DNA of 46,385 bases from Thermococcus sp. (GCF_027023865.1 NZ_JALVUC010000019.1:1-46385), one strand, 5' to 3'. Positions 16,893-25,699 are shown, counted from the first letter of the stretch. Notes: a model not told the origin generated them from the sequence alone. A program made the numbers and translations.

Positions 16893-17885
16893 ATGCTGGC
16901 ACCGGGCAAAATACCCCCTGAAAAGCTCAAAGAGATAGTCTTCAACCGCCTCGGCACCCCTGATGAGAGGGTTTTAGTCGGGGCCGACCTTGGAATTGAC
17001 GCTTCTGCGATAGACTTCGGTGGAAGAGTTCTCGTTGCCTCAACGGACCCGATAACGGGAGCGGAAGAAAGGGTAGGCTTCTACGCCGTCAACGTAAACG
17101 CGAACGACGTTTCCACCTTCGGCGCGAGACCAAAGTGGTTTCTCGTGAGCATCCTCCTTCCGGAGAACTCCGACGAGAAGACGCTCGAGCGGATAATGGA
17201 CGACCTCCACGCGAGCGCCTCAAAGCTCGGGATTGCAATTGTTGGGGGCCATACCGAAGTCACACCGGGCCTGAAGAGGCCGATAGTCGTTGGAACGATG
17301 CTCGGTGAGGTGGAGAAGAGTAAGCTGGTAACCTCTAACGGTGCGAAGCCAGGTGATGCAATAATCCTGACGAAGTGGGCAGGCCTCGAGGGAACATCCA
17401 TAATAGCGAGCGAAAAAAGTGGAGAGCTTGAGAAGGCCTTCGGAAGGGAGTTCGTGAAGAGTGCGAAGTCGTTCATAGAGGTGATAAGCGTCGTTGAGGA
17501 TGCTCTAACGGCCGCCGAAATAGGCGTCCATGCGATGCACGACCCGACGGAGGGAGGAGTTGTCAACGGCCTCCACGAGATGGCTGATTCAGCCGGCCTT
17601 GGCTTCGTGATTCACAGTGAGAGGATACCGTTGAGGGAGGAGACGCTTAGAATATGCAAGTTCTTTAGCCTCAACCCCCTTGCGCTGATAAGCTCGGGAG
17701 CGCTCCTCATAGCTTCCCCCCGAGAGAAGGCGAACGAAATCCTAAGGGCGCTCGCTGAGAAGAGCATAAACGCCTCCGTAATAGGTGAGTTCGTTGGAGA
17801 CCCTACGAGAAGGGCGATCGTTGAGGGCGGCTCGGAGAGGTTGCTTAAGAGGCCCGAAAGCGACGAGCTGTGGAAGGTGGTTTAA
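16893..17885 (+). CDS. AIR synthase-related (PurM/HypE-like) protein
   Basis: 330 residues. The N-terminal ATP-binding half has GADLGIDASAIDFG, STDPITGAEERVG and NVNANDVSTFGARPKWF, the PurM superfamily pattern (PurM, PurL, SelD, ThiL, HypE). The C-terminal half has MHDPTEGGVVNGLHEMA, the HypE/ThiL-like conserved segment. It lacks HypE's C-terminal Cys tail (it ends ELWKVV), so it is not a hydrogenase cyanide donor. Its substrate is unknown. GGTGGTGAC precedes the ATG. Its stop overlaps the stop of the convergent nuclease gene by 4 bp. Confidence 0.85.
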   Translation: MLAPGKIPPEKLKEIVFNRLGTPDERVLVGADLGIDASAIDFGGRVLVASTDPITGAEERVGFYAVNVNANDVSTFGARPKWFLVSILLPENSDEKTLERIMDDLHASASKLGIAIVGGHTEVTPGLKRPIVVGTMLGEVEKSKLVTSNGAKPGDAIILTKWAGLEGTSIIASEKSGELEKAFGREFVKSAKSFIEVISVVEDALTAAEIGVHAMHDPTEGGVVNGLHEMADSAGLGFVIHSERIPLREETLRICKFFSLNPLALISSGALLIASPREKANEILRALAEKSINASVIGEFVGDPTRRAIVEGGSERLLKRPESDELWKVV

Positions 17886-18751
17886 ACCTCAACGGAGACT
17901 CTAAGGTTTTCCTCTTCACCGAGCTTTTTGAGAACCCTAAGAGCCGTCTCCGAATCGAGTTGTATCCTTCTGAGGTGCTCGTAGGCCCTCTTTGCCTCTT
18001 CCCTCTTGGGGCCGGAGGAACGATTCTCGATGTAGAGCAGCACTGACAAAAGGGCACCTTTGATGCTCTGCTCCTGAAGTGGAAGGAGCTTCCAACCATC
18101 CTCGTAAACGTAAACGGCCCTTGGCCTTTCACCAGCATCTAGTTCTTCAAGGGGGGTTAAGCTGAGGCCCCCCTTCGCCGTGAGGTATGACACCAGAGCC
18201 TCCTCAGAATAACCCTCCGCCTTCAGCCCGGAGAAGCTCAGTTCAAGAGCTTTCAGGAGGGATGAGAGCCTTTCGATTTCTAATATCCTGGACTTAGCGA
18301 GGGGAGAGAGCTTCAAAACGGCCCTCTCGGTGGGTTCACTCAGAAGGTCCGTGGAGATGAGTATCCTGTCCCTGAGGGGTGAGCCTTCTTCAAATGCCTT
18401 GATTGCTATCCAGACGGCACCGTTTGTGAGAATGCCATATTTAACGCCGGAGTTGAAGCAGTAGCGAGCGAGCTGGCGCAGAGGCTCATCCCGTTTGAGA
18501 ACGTTGACGCTGAGGTTCTTCGCCTCAACGTAGGCGAAAACCGAACCGTTGATCACAAGGGCGTCGGCCCGACCGTCCTCCGTCCTCTCCTCCGGTCGAA
18601 CTTCCTCTGGATTGTTCCAGTCCCAGCCGAGGGCCTGGAATATCTCCCCAATGAGATGCTGTTTTACCGCTTCCTCGTTCTTCTCATAGAGATTCCTGTG
18701 GGAGGCTATCCTCCTCCTGACCTTCGTAACCGCGGCCCTGAGTTCCTCCAT
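17882..18751 (-). CDS. Orphan nuclease resembling the HsdR N-terminal domain
   Basis: About 289 residues. Residues 20-130 look like the type I restriction enzyme R-protein N-terminal nuclease: LIGEIFQALGWDWN, then GRADALVINGSVFAYVEAKN with the PD-(D/E)xK residues Asp63, Glu76 and Lys78, and YGILTNGAVWIAI. The C-terminal half is helical, with no helicase motifs. There is no hsdM, hsdS or helicase nearby, so it is not a restriction system as such. I chose Met at 18751 because AAGGGG sits 6 bases before it. It is divergent from the amidotransferase gene. Its substrate is unknown. Confidence 0.72.
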   Translation of the reverse strand: MEELRAAVTKVRRRIASHRNLYEKNEEAVKQHLIGEIFQALGWDWNNPEEVRPEERTEDGRADALVINGSVFAYVEAKNLSVNVLKRDEPLRQLARYCFNSGVKYGILTNGAVWIAIKAFEEGSPLRDRILISTDLLSEPTERAVLKLSPLAKSRILEIERLSSLLKALELSFSGLKAEGYSEEALVSYLTAKGGLSLTPLEELDAGERPRAVYVYEDGWKLLPLQEQSIKGALLSVLLYIENRSSGPKREEAKRAYEHLRRIQLDSETALRVLKKLGEEENLRVSVEV

Positions 18752-18831
18752 GGGCATCCCCTTGGGCTATAATCGGGAGGGTGACCTAAAAGCTTTTGGG
18801 AGCTTTGAACAAAGGTAGTGCGGTGAAACTG

Positions 18832-19629
18832 ATGTGCAGGGTTCTCTTTGCAGTTGGAATGGGGGAGGAGATGGCTCCCCTTGTCGATGCCTTCGTGAAG
18901 GCCTCCAAGAACGACCCTTACAAGGCCGCCCGTGGGAAGAAGCCTTACCACGGGGATGGATGGGGCTACGTTCTCCTAAAGGATGGGAGCGTGAGCCACT
19001 ACCGCTCGCTCAAGCCGGTCTTTAAAGACGGCAGTGCCGTTGAACGGCTCAAGGACAACCTTGAGGGCTTCATCGTTCTTATGGCCCATTCACGGGCGGC
19101 CTCACAGGGAAAGAAAAGCCTCTTTAACGTCCAGCCCTTCGCCTTCTCAACTAGGAGGGGCTTTTCCTTCTGGCTCTATCACAATGGCGACCTTGACAAA
19201 GGAAGGATAATAAGGATGGCCGAGTTCGAGGGGGAGAGCTTCGAAGGGGTCTCAGACAGCTACGCAATGGGCGCTTACATGTGCAGGAAGCTCGAGTCTC
19301 CAGAACCAGGAAAAGTTCTAGAGCACTACTCGCGGATGATGGATGCAACAAACACGAGCCTCAACACTGGAACGCTGTTCCTACGCCCCGATGGAGTTTC
19401 CGCCTTCGTAACGGCCTACTCAACGCCCCTTCACATAATGAACCCAAAGAACTGGGACTACGTGAAGCAGATGGTTCTGAGAAAAAAAGGCCTCTTCGCA
19501 GTTGCGTCCTCCACACTGGAACTCTACCTCCAGGGGGAGTGGAAGCCAGTCCTCAACGGGACGGCCTTTCACGTCAAGATACTACCTGAAGAGGAGAGGT
19601 TTGACGTAACGAAGATGGTTATGGGGTGA
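18832..19629 (+). CDS. Class II glutamine amidotransferase-like protein
   Basis: 265 residues. The ATG at 18832 puts Cys at position 2 (MCRVLFAVG), which after Met removal is the N-terminal nucleophile of class II amidotransferases; an earlier start would destroy this. GGTGAAACT precedes it. Other family segments are HGDGWGYVLL, MAHSRAASQG and FWLYHNGDLD. No synthase domain is attached, as in YafJ-type GATase_4 proteins, so the ammonia acceptor is unknown. The CBS gene begins 4 bp after the stop and the phosphoesterase follows, so the three form an operon. Confidence 0.85.
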   Translation: MCRVLFAVGMGEEMAPLVDAFVKASKNDPYKAARGKKPYHGDGWGYVLLKDGSVSHYRSLKPVFKDGSAVERLKDNLEGFIVLMAHSRAASQGKKSLFNVQPFAFSTRRGFSFWLYHNGDLDKGRIIRMAEFEGESFEGVSDSYAMGAYMCRKLESPEPGKVLEHYSRMMDATNTSLNTGTLFLRPDGVSAFVTAYSTPLHIMNPKNWDYVKQMVLRKKGLFAVASSTLELYLQGEWKPVLNGTAFHVKILPEEERFDVTKMVMG

Positions 19630-19633
19630 GTTT

Positions 19634-20041
19634 ATGGAGACGAAGGCCCCGGTTAGGATCTACATGACCAGGAAGCTGATAGGGGTCAGCCCCGATGACA
19701 CGGTGAAGAAGGCCTGTGGGATAATGGTGGACTTCGACATCGGCTCCCTCGTCGTCGTGGAGGACGGGAAGGTGGTTGGTTTCTTCACGAAGAGCGACAT
19801 CATAAGGCGCGTCGTCATTCCTGGCCTTCCGAACGATACCCCAGTTAAGGAGATAATGACGAAAGACCTCGTGGCGGTGGATGTCAACGCGCCCCTGCGC
19901 GAGGTTCTCGACCTCATGGCAAAGAAGAGCATCAAACACATGCTCATAGAGGAAAACGGCGAGATTGTAGGAGTCTTCAGTCTCACGGACCTGCTGACTG
20001 CCAGCAGGAGGAAGCTTGAAACCGCGATAGCCGCGGAGTGA
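19634..20041 (+). CDS. Two-CBS-domain protein
   Basis: 135 residues forming one CBS pair: VRIYMTRKLIGVSPDDTVKKACGIM, GFFTKSDIIRRVV, then VKEIMTKDLVAVDVNAPL and GVFSLTDLL. CBS pairs bind adenine nucleotides and act as sensors. No effector domain is attached. The gene overlaps the downstream phosphoesterase frame at the stop and follows the amidotransferase by 4 bp, so it may regulate one of these enzymes. Confidence 0.9.
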   Translation: METKAPVRIYMTRKLIGVSPDDTVKKACGIMVDFDIGSLVVVEDGKVVGFFTKSDIIRRVVIPGLPNDTPVKEIMTKDLVAVDVNAPLREVLDLMAKKSIKHMLIEENGEIVGVFSLTDLLTASRRKLETAIAAE

Positions 20042-20046
20042 GGGCC

Positions 20047-21546
20047 ATGCTAAGGATAGCTCACATAAGCGACACACACATAACGGGGGGCGAGGCCTAC
20101 AAGAGCTACGCCTACGACCTTATAGTCAACGAGATAAACCGCGGGAGCTTCGACTTTGTCATCCACACCGGTGATATTACCAACCAAGGTTTGCGAGAGG
20201 AGTACGAGAGAGCCTCATACGAGCTGAAGAAGATTCAAAAGCCTCTCATCGTTCTCCCTGGGAATCATGATGTGAGGAACGTGGGATATGAGCTTTTTGA
20301 GGAGCTCATAGGGCCGAGGAACGGCGTCTTCGAGTTCAAGGATGGAGTCGTTATATGGGTTGACTCAACGATACCCGACCTGAGCGACGGCAGAATTGGC
20401 GGCAGGAAGTTTCGATGGCTGAAGGAGAGGCTTGAGGAGCACTCCGACCGGAGGTTCAAGATAGTCGCGGCTCATCATCACCTCGTCCCGCTCCCGAATA
20501 CTGGACGGGAAAGGAATGTTCTCTTCAACGCAGGGGACGTGCTCGACCTCCTCATCCGACACGATGTTGCACTCTACACCTGTGGACACAAGCACGTGCC
20601 CAACGTTTACCGCGTTGAAGACCTTATAGTTGACAACGCCGGCTGTACTTCCTGTCGGAAAACCCGTAGGGGGGATGTGAACAGCTACAATATCATCACG
20701 CTACACGACGACGGGCGCATAGGGGTAAAGATAAGGCGCGTCACCGGCGATGAGGCGAGGAAGGAGCACAGACCGATAAGACCGAAGATTTTCGTGCCCT
20801 CCGGAAGGAGGCTCCTCAGGATAGTCCAGATGAGCGAGAGCAACGTCTCCGACAGGATATATTTCAGAAGACGGGTTCTGGAAAATGCGATACGGATGAT
20901 AAACCACCTTAAGCCGGATCTCGCCGTCCACAACGGTGATGTGGTCGATATGGGTATTGAACGCTACTACGAGAAGGCCATCGGCTTCTACAGGAGGGTT
21001 AAGGGACGGAAGCTCGTCGTCCCGGGCCACAACGACATAACTTACCTCGGCCACGATCTCTTCACGGAGTACTTTGGTGAGCCTCGAGAGGTGGAGATGG
21101 GAAACTTTCTTGTAATCCCTGTTGTCAGCGCCCAGTACGAGACGCCGATTGGGGTCGTCGGGAGAATGGGTCAGAAGAAGCTTGCTGAGAAGCTGAAAGA
21201 GAATGAGGATAAGTTCAAGATAGTGGTGCTCCATCACAACATCGTCCCTATTCCAAGGAGCAGGGAACTTGGCTTCCTCGAGGACGGAGGGGATGTCCTC
21301 CACGTCTTAACGAAAGGGGGAGCGGACCTTGTCCTGACTGGCCATGGGGGAAACGCCTTTGGCGTTAAGGTTGAGGACACGCCGATAGTCAACGCGGGCT
21401 CGGTGAGCTGGGAGCTTCACAGGAACCCCTTCGGGAACAGTTTCAACGTGATAGACATCTACCGCGATATGATAGTCGTCTTCGAGGTACAGGCGACGTG
21501 GGGAAGTGGCAGACTGCTGGGGATATGGAAGGTGAAGAGACCATGA
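20047..21546 (+). CDS. Double metallophosphoesterase, second domain degenerate
   Basis: 499 residues made of two calcineurin-like domains. The first has all metal motifs: HISDTHI, HTGDIT, LPGNHDV, AAHHHLVP and CGHKHVPN. The second, from about residue 260, keeps the layout but not the residues: VQMSESNVS for DxH, VHNGDVVD, VPGHNDIT for GNHD, VLHHNIVP and LTGHGGNA for GHxH. It is probably a non-catalytic partner domain. Both are followed by an N-A-G segment (VDNAGCTS, VNAGSVSW), which supports duplication. The ATG at 20047 follows GAGTGAGGG. Substrate unknown; the operon partners are a GATase and a CBS protein. Confidence 0.85.
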   Translation: MLRIAHISDTHITGGEAYKSYAYDLIVNEINRGSFDFVIHTGDITNQGLREEYERASYELKKIQKPLIVLPGNHDVRNVGYELFEELIGPRNGVFEFKDGVVIWVDSTIPDLSDGRIGGRKFRWLKERLEEHSDRRFKIVAAHHHLVPLPNTGRERNVLFNAGDVLDLLIRHDVALYTCGHKHVPNVYRVEDLIVDNAGCTSCRKTRRGDVNSYNIITLHDDGRIGVKIRRVTGDEARKEHRPIRPKIFVPSGRRLLRIVQMSESNVSDRIYFRRRVLENAIRMINHLKPDLAVHNGDVVDMGIERYYEKAIGFYRRVKGRKLVVPGHNDITYLGHDLFTEYFGEPREVEMGNFLVIPVVSAQYETPIGVVGRMGQKKLAEKLKENEDKFKIVVLHHNIVPIPRSRELGFLEDGGDVLHVLTKGGADLVLTGHGGNAFGVKVEDTPIVNAGSVSWELHRNPFGNSFNVIDIYRDMIVVFEVQATWGSGRLLGIWKVKRP

Positions 21547-22422
21547 TTACTCCCCCAGCTCCCTCATGAGCCTCTCTATCACGCCCTCCATAACCCCCCC
21601 GACCGTTTTTTCAAGCTCGACGTTCTCTATAATTGGAACACCGTGTTTTCTGGCCATTTTAACTATGTACTCCTGTACCTCAATAATCGAATCTATGTGC
21701 TCGAGGTAGTACTCCGCTGAGCGGGTACTGTAGAGAGAGCGCTCGTAGAAATGAGCCTCAAGGGCCTCTCTACTCCCCACGGTTATTACGTACATGAAGT
21801 CATGCTCGTCGGGTTCCACAAAGCCTGGGACTAGGTGTATCCCCTCCAAGACAGCGTTGAAGCCCTCCCTGTGGGTCCGCTCGAGAACCGCGTTGACGCC
21901 AACGGCCACGTGCCTCACTTGCTCCTCAAAGCCCCGAATCAGCGGCTTCCCTCCACTCACGGGGCCAACAGTTTTCCAGGCCAAAAAAGAGGATGTGTGA
22001 AGGTCTGGAAGCAGTTCAGGCGCTATTATCTTCCTCATTACCTCCCGTATTGTGTCCGTTCCTATGACACTCCTTATGCCAAGGCGAAAGGCAAGTTCCG
22101 TCGCGAGTGTTGACTTTCCAACTCCCGTCGCTCCTCCAAGGAGTATCGTTATCGGCACCTTCAAGCGTCTTAGCTGGCGCCAGAACAGATACCTCCGTGC
22201 TGCCTCTTTGAGGCCATGGTTCAGCAGGCTCCCATAGGTAAGCCCCCTTATCTCCTCTGTGGTTACCACGTGCGCCTTCCGTCCCTCGAGCGCCTTCTGG
22301 ACTTCAGTGGCGATTATGTATGCAACGCCGACATCCACCCCGGCAAGGGTTATGGAGCGCGTGAGGATTCCACGCGAGAAGGGCAGCTTGATCCTCCTTT
22401 CAGGGTCTGTAACGACTATCAT
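21547..22422 (-). CDS. pgk2: 2-phosphoglycerate kinase
   Basis: 291 residues. It phosphorylates 2-phosphoglycerate to 2,3-bisphosphoglycerate, the first step of cyclic 2,3-diphosphoglycerate (cDPG) synthesis. An ATP-cone-like N-terminal part ([30 protein letters not shown]) precedes the P-loop [15 protein letters not shown] and the [13 protein letters not shown] segment, then [10 protein letters not shown]. Its start overlaps the stop of the cDPG synthetase gene (ATGA), so the pathway is co-transcribed. It converges with the phosphoesterase gene, stop to stop. Confidence 0.93.
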   Translation of the reverse strand: MIVVTDPERRIKLPFSRGILTRSITLAGVDVGVAYIIATEVQKALEGRKAHVVTTEEIRGLTYGSLLNHGLKEAARRYLFWRQLRRLKVPITILLGGATGVGKSTLATELAFRLGIRSVIGTDTIREVMRKIIAPELLPDLHTSSFLAWKTVGPVSGGKPLIRGFEEQVRHVAVGVNAVLERTHREGFNAVLEGIHLVPGFVEPDEHDFMYVITVGSREALEAHFYERSLYSTRSAEYYLEHIDSIIEVQEYIVKMARKHGVPIIENVELEKTVGGVMEGVIERLMRELGE

Positions 22423-23717
22423 CTCCTTCCCCCCAGGACAGACTTTCCAAGCTTGAGAACGGCTGTGCGGAGGTCCTTCCCGTCGATGTTCATGGGCTCG
22501 TTGTCCATGTATATAACCTCAAGATCTTTCTCAAGCGCCCACCTCGTCACAACGTCAACGGCGGCCGCTTTAAGCTCCACCGCAACCGCATCGAGACTGG
22601 TGAATCCCCTCAAGTCACGGAGAAGGGCAGGTCTGTTCGAGAGGTTTCCCGAAACAGCGACAACCTCCGCCCCGAGGGCTTCAATCCCATCCTTTGCCCT
22701 CTCAACAGCCCTTCCAGAGGTCATGACGAGACCGAGCCGCTTCCCGCTGACGTCCCCTAAGGGCCTCGGTCTAAAGGCTGTGAGGTGGATATCCGCCGAT
22801 GGATTGATTCTCCCAATTGTCCCCAACAGCTCAGCTCTCTTTCTTTCGTCAGCAAGGTCAGCCATGGTGACAACGACGATATCGGCTAAAGAAAGCCTAA
22901 AGGGACCAAAGTACCCCCTGAGAAAGTCTATCCTCTGAAGTGCACCCACCGCCAGGATGTAGCCGTCAGCCCTGTAAGCGGGAAACGTCGCACCGCTTCC
23001 CTCGAAGATTACGAGATCGTTGGGCAGGCTCTCGGCGAGCTTGACGCCTTCATCGATGACATCGAAGAAGGGAAATCCCGCCATCCCCCCACCACAGCGC
23101 CTGCACCCTATCGTGGTCACCCTCGCAGTGAGGGCATCCTCGATATGGTCTGAGGCGGCATGCCTTCCACTCCCGGCGAGTTCGAGCAAAAATTCCGGGG
23201 TTATCCCAGTTCTCCCCCTTATTATCTCCGGCTTCTCCGGGCCGCCGCGGCTCATGGTTACCACGACGGGGTTTGCAATCTTCCTCAGTACTCTAGCCAC
23301 AAAGCCGCCGATGGCCGTTTTTCCAACGCGCTTCCCCGTGCCTATGACGGCAAGGCTCGGCTTTCTAGTTCTCTTCAGCGGCTTTGGCTTGAACTCAAAG
23401 TCCGCCCCCCTATATGCAACGCCGTGGAGCATGCAGAGCGTCGCTATCTTAAATCTGTCCTCATAGGTCAGAACAGGCTCGTCGCTCAGGTCAACCACCT
23501 CATCAATGTCGTTCTCTTGGAGTGCCCTTGTGAGGGCCTCAGAGTAATCCGTGCCAGTGTAGAATGGAACGCCAAGCCTCGCTTCGATCTCGCCAACGCT
23601 TCCTATCTTCTCGCTCCCTCCTAAGAAGACGACGCAACAAACCCCTCCAAGCATCTCAACGGCCCAAGTTGTAACATCTGGATAATGTTCGCCGTCGATG
23701 AGGACGAGTCTCCTCAT
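22419..23717 (-). CDS. cpgS: Cyclic 2,3-diphosphoglycerate synthetase
   Basis: 432 residues. It closes 2,3-bisphosphoglycerate into cDPG with ATP. The start is [14 protein letters not shown]; the P-loop-like segment is [16 protein letters not shown]; and [25 protein letters not shown] and [10 protein letters not shown] are family segments. I chose the ATG at 23717, preceded by GGTGAT; the longer frame to 23780 runs into the promoter region shared with the divergent histone-fold gene. cDPG is a thermoprotectant and phosphate store in hyperthermophilic methanogens; its level in this organism is unknown. Confidence 0.93.
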   Translation of the reverse strand: MRRLVLIDGEHYPDVTTWAVEMLGGVCCVVFLGGSEKIGSVGEIEARLGVPFYTGTDYSEALTRALQENDIDEVVDLSDEPVLTYEDRFKIATLCMLHGVAYRGADFEFKPKPLKRTRKPSLAVIGTGKRVGKTAIGGFVARVLRKIANPVVVTMSRGGPEKPEIIRGRTGITPEFLLELAGSGRHAASDHIEDALTARVTTIGCRRCGGGMAGFPFFDVIDEGVKLAESLPNDLVIFEGSGATFPAYRADGYILAVGALQRIDFLRGYFGPFRLSLADIVVVTMADLADERKRAELLGTIGRINPSADIHLTAFRPRPLGDVSGKRLGLVMTSGRAVERAKDGIEALGAEVVAVSGNLSNRPALLRDLRGFTSLDAVAVELKAAAVDVVTRWALEKDLEVIYMDNEPMNIDGKDLRTAVLKLGKSVLGGRR

Positions 23718-23804
23718 ATCATCACCGCTCATATTACCACAAGGAGGCTTTAACCTTTTGGAGTGCAAAGCACTACCCATCAGCGCAGGGAGGATGCAGG
23801 AAAG

Positions 23805-23853
23805 GTTATAAACCCCAAGGATGGTAAGTTATTGGCGGTCGCACGGTGCGACC
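23805..23853 (+). promoter_or_regulatory. Promoter and 17 bp palindrome of the small histone-fold gene
   Basis: A TATA element, GTTATAAAC, lies at 23805-23813. GGTCGCACGGTGCGACC at 23837-23853 is a perfect 8 bp inverted repeat around a single G, starting about 24 bp after the TATA box, at the expected transcription start. It is either an operator or the first hairpin of the leader; GGAGGTG follows before the ATG. Confidence 0.6.
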
Positions 23854-23875
23854 CGTCTACAAGGAGGTGTGTGAA

Positions 23876-24055
23876 ATGGCCGAGATGGTAGTCAAGAGTA
23901 AGGTTAAGGAGGCCGTTAAGGCTGTCGACCCGGGAATGAGGGTCAACCCGGAGTTCTACGACGCCCTTGAGGCGGAACTCAAGGTTCTCGTCGAGAAGGC
24001 CGTCAAGAGGGCGCAGGCCGAGGGCAAGAAGACCCTCTACCCGAGACACATCTGA
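23876..24055 (+). CDS. Small histone-fold-like protein (DUF1931 type)
   Basis: 59 residues, ATG at 23876 after AAGGAGGTGTGTGAA, a strong site. The sequence (VKEAVKAVDPGMRVNPEFYDALEAEL, VEKAVKRAQAEGKKTLYPRHI) has the helix-strand-helix pattern of histone-fold proteins, including the R-x-x-P-x-F-Y-D-A-L segment and a final strand. It is shorter than and distinct from the 67-residue archaeal histones HpkA/B. Strong promoter signals and a palindrome over the transcription start suggest high, regulated expression. DNA binding is inferred, not shown. Confidence 0.75.
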   Translation: MAEMVVKSKVKEAVKAVDPGMRVNPEFYDALEAELKVLVEKAVKRAQAEGKKTLYPRHI

Positions 24056-24125
24056 TTCCCTTCTCTTTCCTTACCTTCCATCGGTGCCCTTTTATGAGGA
24101 AGTGCCTATTCTTCACGGTGGTTAT

Positions 24126-25004
24126 ATGGGACTGAGAAAGCTTAGTGATTCTGCTTACCTGTATCCTGGAAGCCCATCAACTTTCATCAGGGTTTTTGAT
24201 GATGGGGCCGTTCTAATCGACCCCGGCCACGGAAAGGGTCGGCACAAGGATCTGGGGAGGGAAGTGCGAAAGCTCGGGCTCGAGATAAAAGCCCAATTAG
24301 CGACCCACGGGCACGCTGACCATGTGGCTGTGGCACCAAGAATAAGCGCGCCGCTCTTCATACACCGCTTCGAGTTCTCGGTGGCAGAAAGCCCGCTGAA
24401 CAGAGAGCTACTCACCTTTGGCTCAAAGGCTCCAGGAGGTTTCTTGGTCTTCCAGTTCCCGGAGGGGGTGAGGGTTCACACGGTCTTTGAGTGGGGTGAT
24501 GAGCTCTTCGACCTGAAGGCTATCAGGCTCAACGGCCATTCACCGGGGATGACAGGCTTCTTGGACGGGGAGAACGGAATAATCTACGCCGGTGACTCCT
24601 TCTTTGGCGAGAGGGTCATCCAATCGGTTGGACTGCCCTATCTCGTTGACCCAGAATTATTCAAAACTTCAATTAAAGAATTACAGAATTATGTGGAAAA
24701 GAGCTACTTACTCATTCCATCACACGGGAAGCAGGTTAATGGAGAGGAAGCGACGGAACTGCTTGAGTTCAACCTCACACGAGTGGAAGAAACCAAATCC
24801 CTCATTCTGGAGCTTCTGAAAACTCCCATGCCAATGGACAAGTTGGCCTTCAGGATAATGAAGCACTACAGCGTCCAAATAACTCCCCAGAAGCTTGCCC
24901 TTAACCTCGTTCCAGTGAGGGCATTCATAGCGGAGCTGTACAATCAAGGGAGGATAGATGCTGTGGTGGACGAAGGGCTTAAGTGGGTGGTGAAAAAGGG
25001 GTAG
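24126..25004 (+). CDS. MBL-fold metallo-hydrolase
   Basis: 292 residues. The metal-binding motif is THGHADH (His61, His63, Asp65, His66), followed by NGHSPGMTG, YAGDSFFG and IPSHGKQV, the ordered metallo-beta-lactamase set. The C-terminal 80 residues (MDKLAFRIMKHYSVQITPQKL, AFIAELYNQGRIDAVVDEGLKW) look like a winged helix of the LACTB2-like group. The start at ATG 24126 (MGLRKLSDSAYLYPG) follows CGGTGGTTAT. The substrate is not evident; LACTB2-like members include RNases and thioesterases. Confidence 0.85.
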   Translation: MGLRKLSDSAYLYPGSPSTFIRVFDDGAVLIDPGHGKGRHKDLGREVRKLGLEIKAQLATHGHADHVAVAPRISAPLFIHRFEFSVAESPLNRELLTFGSKAPGGFLVFQFPEGVRVHTVFEWGDELFDLKAIRLNGHSPGMTGFLDGENGIIYAGDSFFGERVIQSVGLPYLVDPELFKTSIKELQNYVEKSYLLIPSHGKQVNGEEATELLEFNLTRVEETKSLILELLKTPMPMDKLAFRIMKHYSVQITPQKLALNLVPVRAFIAELYNQGRIDAVVDEGLKWVVKKG

Positions 25005-25060
25005 CTTTGTGGATAGAACCCCAAAATTTTCCCAATCTTCGTGATTGGCGACCACAAAAA

Positions 25061-25699
25061 TCACTCCTCATCGGGATAACACAGGTACCTGTAGGGGCAG
25101 AACTTGCAGGCGTAGGAGTACTCACCCCTCGGCGGCTTCCCCCGTTCGTAGGCCTTTTTGACCCTGTAAAAGTGTCTCAGCGTCTCCTTGAACAACCTAT
25201 CGTCGTAGGGCACCTCAAAGGCCTTAAAGTTCGGTCCTTTGACTATGGGAAAGCGAGAGAAGTCGATTTTGCTTATGATCTTCATCGGCTCGTCGTGGAG
25301 CTTGATGTAGTAGAGGTAGCCGTATTCCGCCTCGGCCCAGCGCATATAGATGTTTAGCTGAGCCATGTGATAGTCGTAGGGCTTACCTGGGAGGCTGGTC
25401 TTTCCCTTAATTTCGATAGGGAAGTCACCTATGGCGTCTATCCTTCCGTGTATCTCAAAGCCTAGTCTGTTGGATCTCAGTATTAAATGCTTCTCAAGCT
25501 CGAAGCCGAAGCGCTTCTTCAGGATATCCCCGAGGACATTGTGGGTGTTGATGCCCTGGTTTAACCTGATTTTGACGAACTCGGGCCACCTCTCGGGATA
25601 ACCCTTGAGCCTGAAGTATACCCTCCTTGGACATATTAAAGCCTCGCTCGCGTAGAACTCCAGGAATCCGTCGTTTTCATTGTTCCCGTTGCCGCTCAT
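25061..25699 (-). CDS. Cas4-like PD-(D/E)xK nuclease with Fe-S cysteines
   Basis: 212 residues. Cys23 (LICPRRVYF) and the C-terminal triple CKFCPYRYLC give the four cysteines of the Cas4/RecB 4Fe-4S site. The nuclease core shows HGRIDAIGDFPIEIKGK (Asp, then Glu-x-Lys) and HMAQLNIYMRWAEAEYGYLYYI, the QxxxY motif. Start at ATG 25699 after GGAGGGAAATCG. There are no cas1, cas2 or CRISPR repeats in the window, so it is a solo Cas4-family protein, probably in DNA repair or acting for a remote array. Confidence 0.8.
   Translation of the reverse strand: MSGNGNNENDGFLEFYASEALICPRRVYFRLKGYPERWPEFVKIRLNQGINTHNVLGDILKKRFGFELEKHLILRSNRLGFEIHGRIDAIGDFPIEIKGKTSLPGKPYDYHMAQLNIYMRWAEAEYGYLYYIKLHDEPMKIISKIDFSRFPIVKGPNFKAFEVPYDDRLFKETLRHFYRVKKAYERGKPPRGEYSYACKFCPYRYLCYPDEE

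Noticed and set aside
16893-17885. Hydrogenase maturation protein HypE
   Set aside because: The protein is HypE-like in fold but lacks the C-terminal cysteine tail, and no other hyp gene is nearby.
22216-22938. 240-codon plus-strand open frame
   Set aside because: It is antisense to the overlapping 2-phosphoglycerate kinase and cDPG synthetase genes. Long antisense frames are common in GC-rich Thermococcus coding regions.
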